NCBI RefSeq assembly: GCF_019084045.1
Contig: NZ_JAHRED010000011.1
Coordinates: 1-64,000 of the forward strand
DNA: 64,000 bases
Direction: 5' to 3'
From: Paeniglutamicibacter quisquiliarum
GTDB taxonomy: Bacteria; Actinomycetota; Actinomycetes; Actinomycetales; Micrococcaceae
The translations under genes were made by a program, and so were the position numbers. This document shows positions 63,844 to 64,000 of the stretch, in pieces. Under the pieces are notes generated by a model. The model worked only from the letters and a program-made list of their open reading frames with translations. It had not been told where the DNA came from and did no database searches. Each line of letters begins with the position of its first letter. Positions within the stretch are counted from its first letter, which is position 1.

Positions 63844-64000
63844 ATGGCCTACAAGCAGATCGTCGCCGCCGCGATCCTGGACTCCCTTTCCTCCCCGCGC
63901 CGGCTGCTTGCCGCACGGCGCACCGCCCCGCCGGAACTCGCAGGCTTGTGGGAGTTCCCCGGCGGGAAGCTCGAGCCGGACGAGAGCTGTGAAGAGGGCG
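63844..64000 (+). CDS. NUDIX hydrolase (MutT-like), truncated by the window end
   Basis: The first 52 codons of a NUDIX protein. KQIVAAAILD and GLWEFPGGKLEPDESCEEG, the start of the NUDIX box, are visible. This pattern is typical of 8-oxo-dGTP or CTP-type pyrophosphatases. AAGGA lies 8 nt before the ATG at 63844, and GTG at 63838 is an alternative. Confidence 0.85.
   Translation, partial: MAYKQIVAAAILDSLSSPRRLLAARRTAPPELAGLWEFPGGKLEPDESCEEG

Overview
The window comes from a high-GC actinobacterium, most likely of the family Micrococcaceae (Arthrobacter and relatives). I infer this from gene content and order: dapA-rnj-ftsK-pgsA-cinA-clgR-DUF3046-recA-recX, miaB-miaA-dapF, hflX-helicase-lexA-LysM, hisC-hisB-hisH-priA, and infC-rpmI-rplT. 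It also rests on the many 'leaderless' promoters, in which a TANNNT -10 box lies 6-7 nt before an ATG or GTG. No database search was possible. Family names are by motif recognition.

Layout. 1-1.0 kb: poorly coding DNA with one or two small unknown ORFs. 1.0-3.8 kb: molybdenum cofactor operon moeA-moaC-mogA-moaE. 3.9-7.3 kb: a DUF6953-like gene, a Tat-exported class V PLP enzyme, two GC-rich hairpins, dapB and a small membrane protein. 7.3-12.3 kb: an accessory island. It has a 45-nt 3' half of tRNA-Thr(CGU) at one side, a tyrosine-recombinase relic at the other, two GIY-YIG proteins, an unknown 366-residue protein and broken genes. 12.3-14.3 kb: an ExeM/NucH-type secreted nuclease. 14.3-16.1 kb: a decayed second copy of the dapB-tail/membrane-protein/terminator block, split by a VbhA/Fic toxin-antitoxin pair and followed by a broken DUF952 gene. 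16.1-23.0 kb: small accessory genes (two GNATs, a lipoprotein, a frameshifted tyrosine phosphatase, a LuxR regulator opposite a cupin/DUF1304 pair, and an acyltransferase-like membrane protein). 23.1-34.3 kb: the conserved core block from dapA to recX, interrupted by a Phd-type toxin-antitoxin operon with a palindromic operator. 34.5-42.7 kb: a polymorphic-toxin locus with a WXG100-like protein, a 1,837-residue RHS toxin, a putative immunity protein and an array of related small immunity-like genes and fragments. 42.9-52.7 kb: tRNA modification (miaB, miaA), dapF, a methyltransferase, hflX, a DinG-type helicase, lexA and a divergent SOS LysM protein. 52.8-56.3 kb: his genes. 56.5-64.0 kb: an SseB-like protein, an MFS transporter, DUF1844, the infC-rpmI-rplT operon, a SpoU methyltransferase, a CDF transporter and the start of a NUDIX gene.

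How the parts work together. dapA, dapB and dapF belong to the lysine/diaminopimelate pathway and are dispersed. recA, recX, lexA and the LysM protein form the SOS response, and matching LexA boxes are visible before recA and between lexA and the LysM gene. hflX and the helicase overlap and are probably co-transcribed. The most unusual items are the duplicated dapB block disrupted by a Fic module, the tRNA-Thr attachment relic, the RHS toxin with an unrecognised C-terminal domain and its immunity array, ATT as the infC start codon, a fused C-terminal domain on L20, and very short leaderless ORFs upstream of hflX and clgR.
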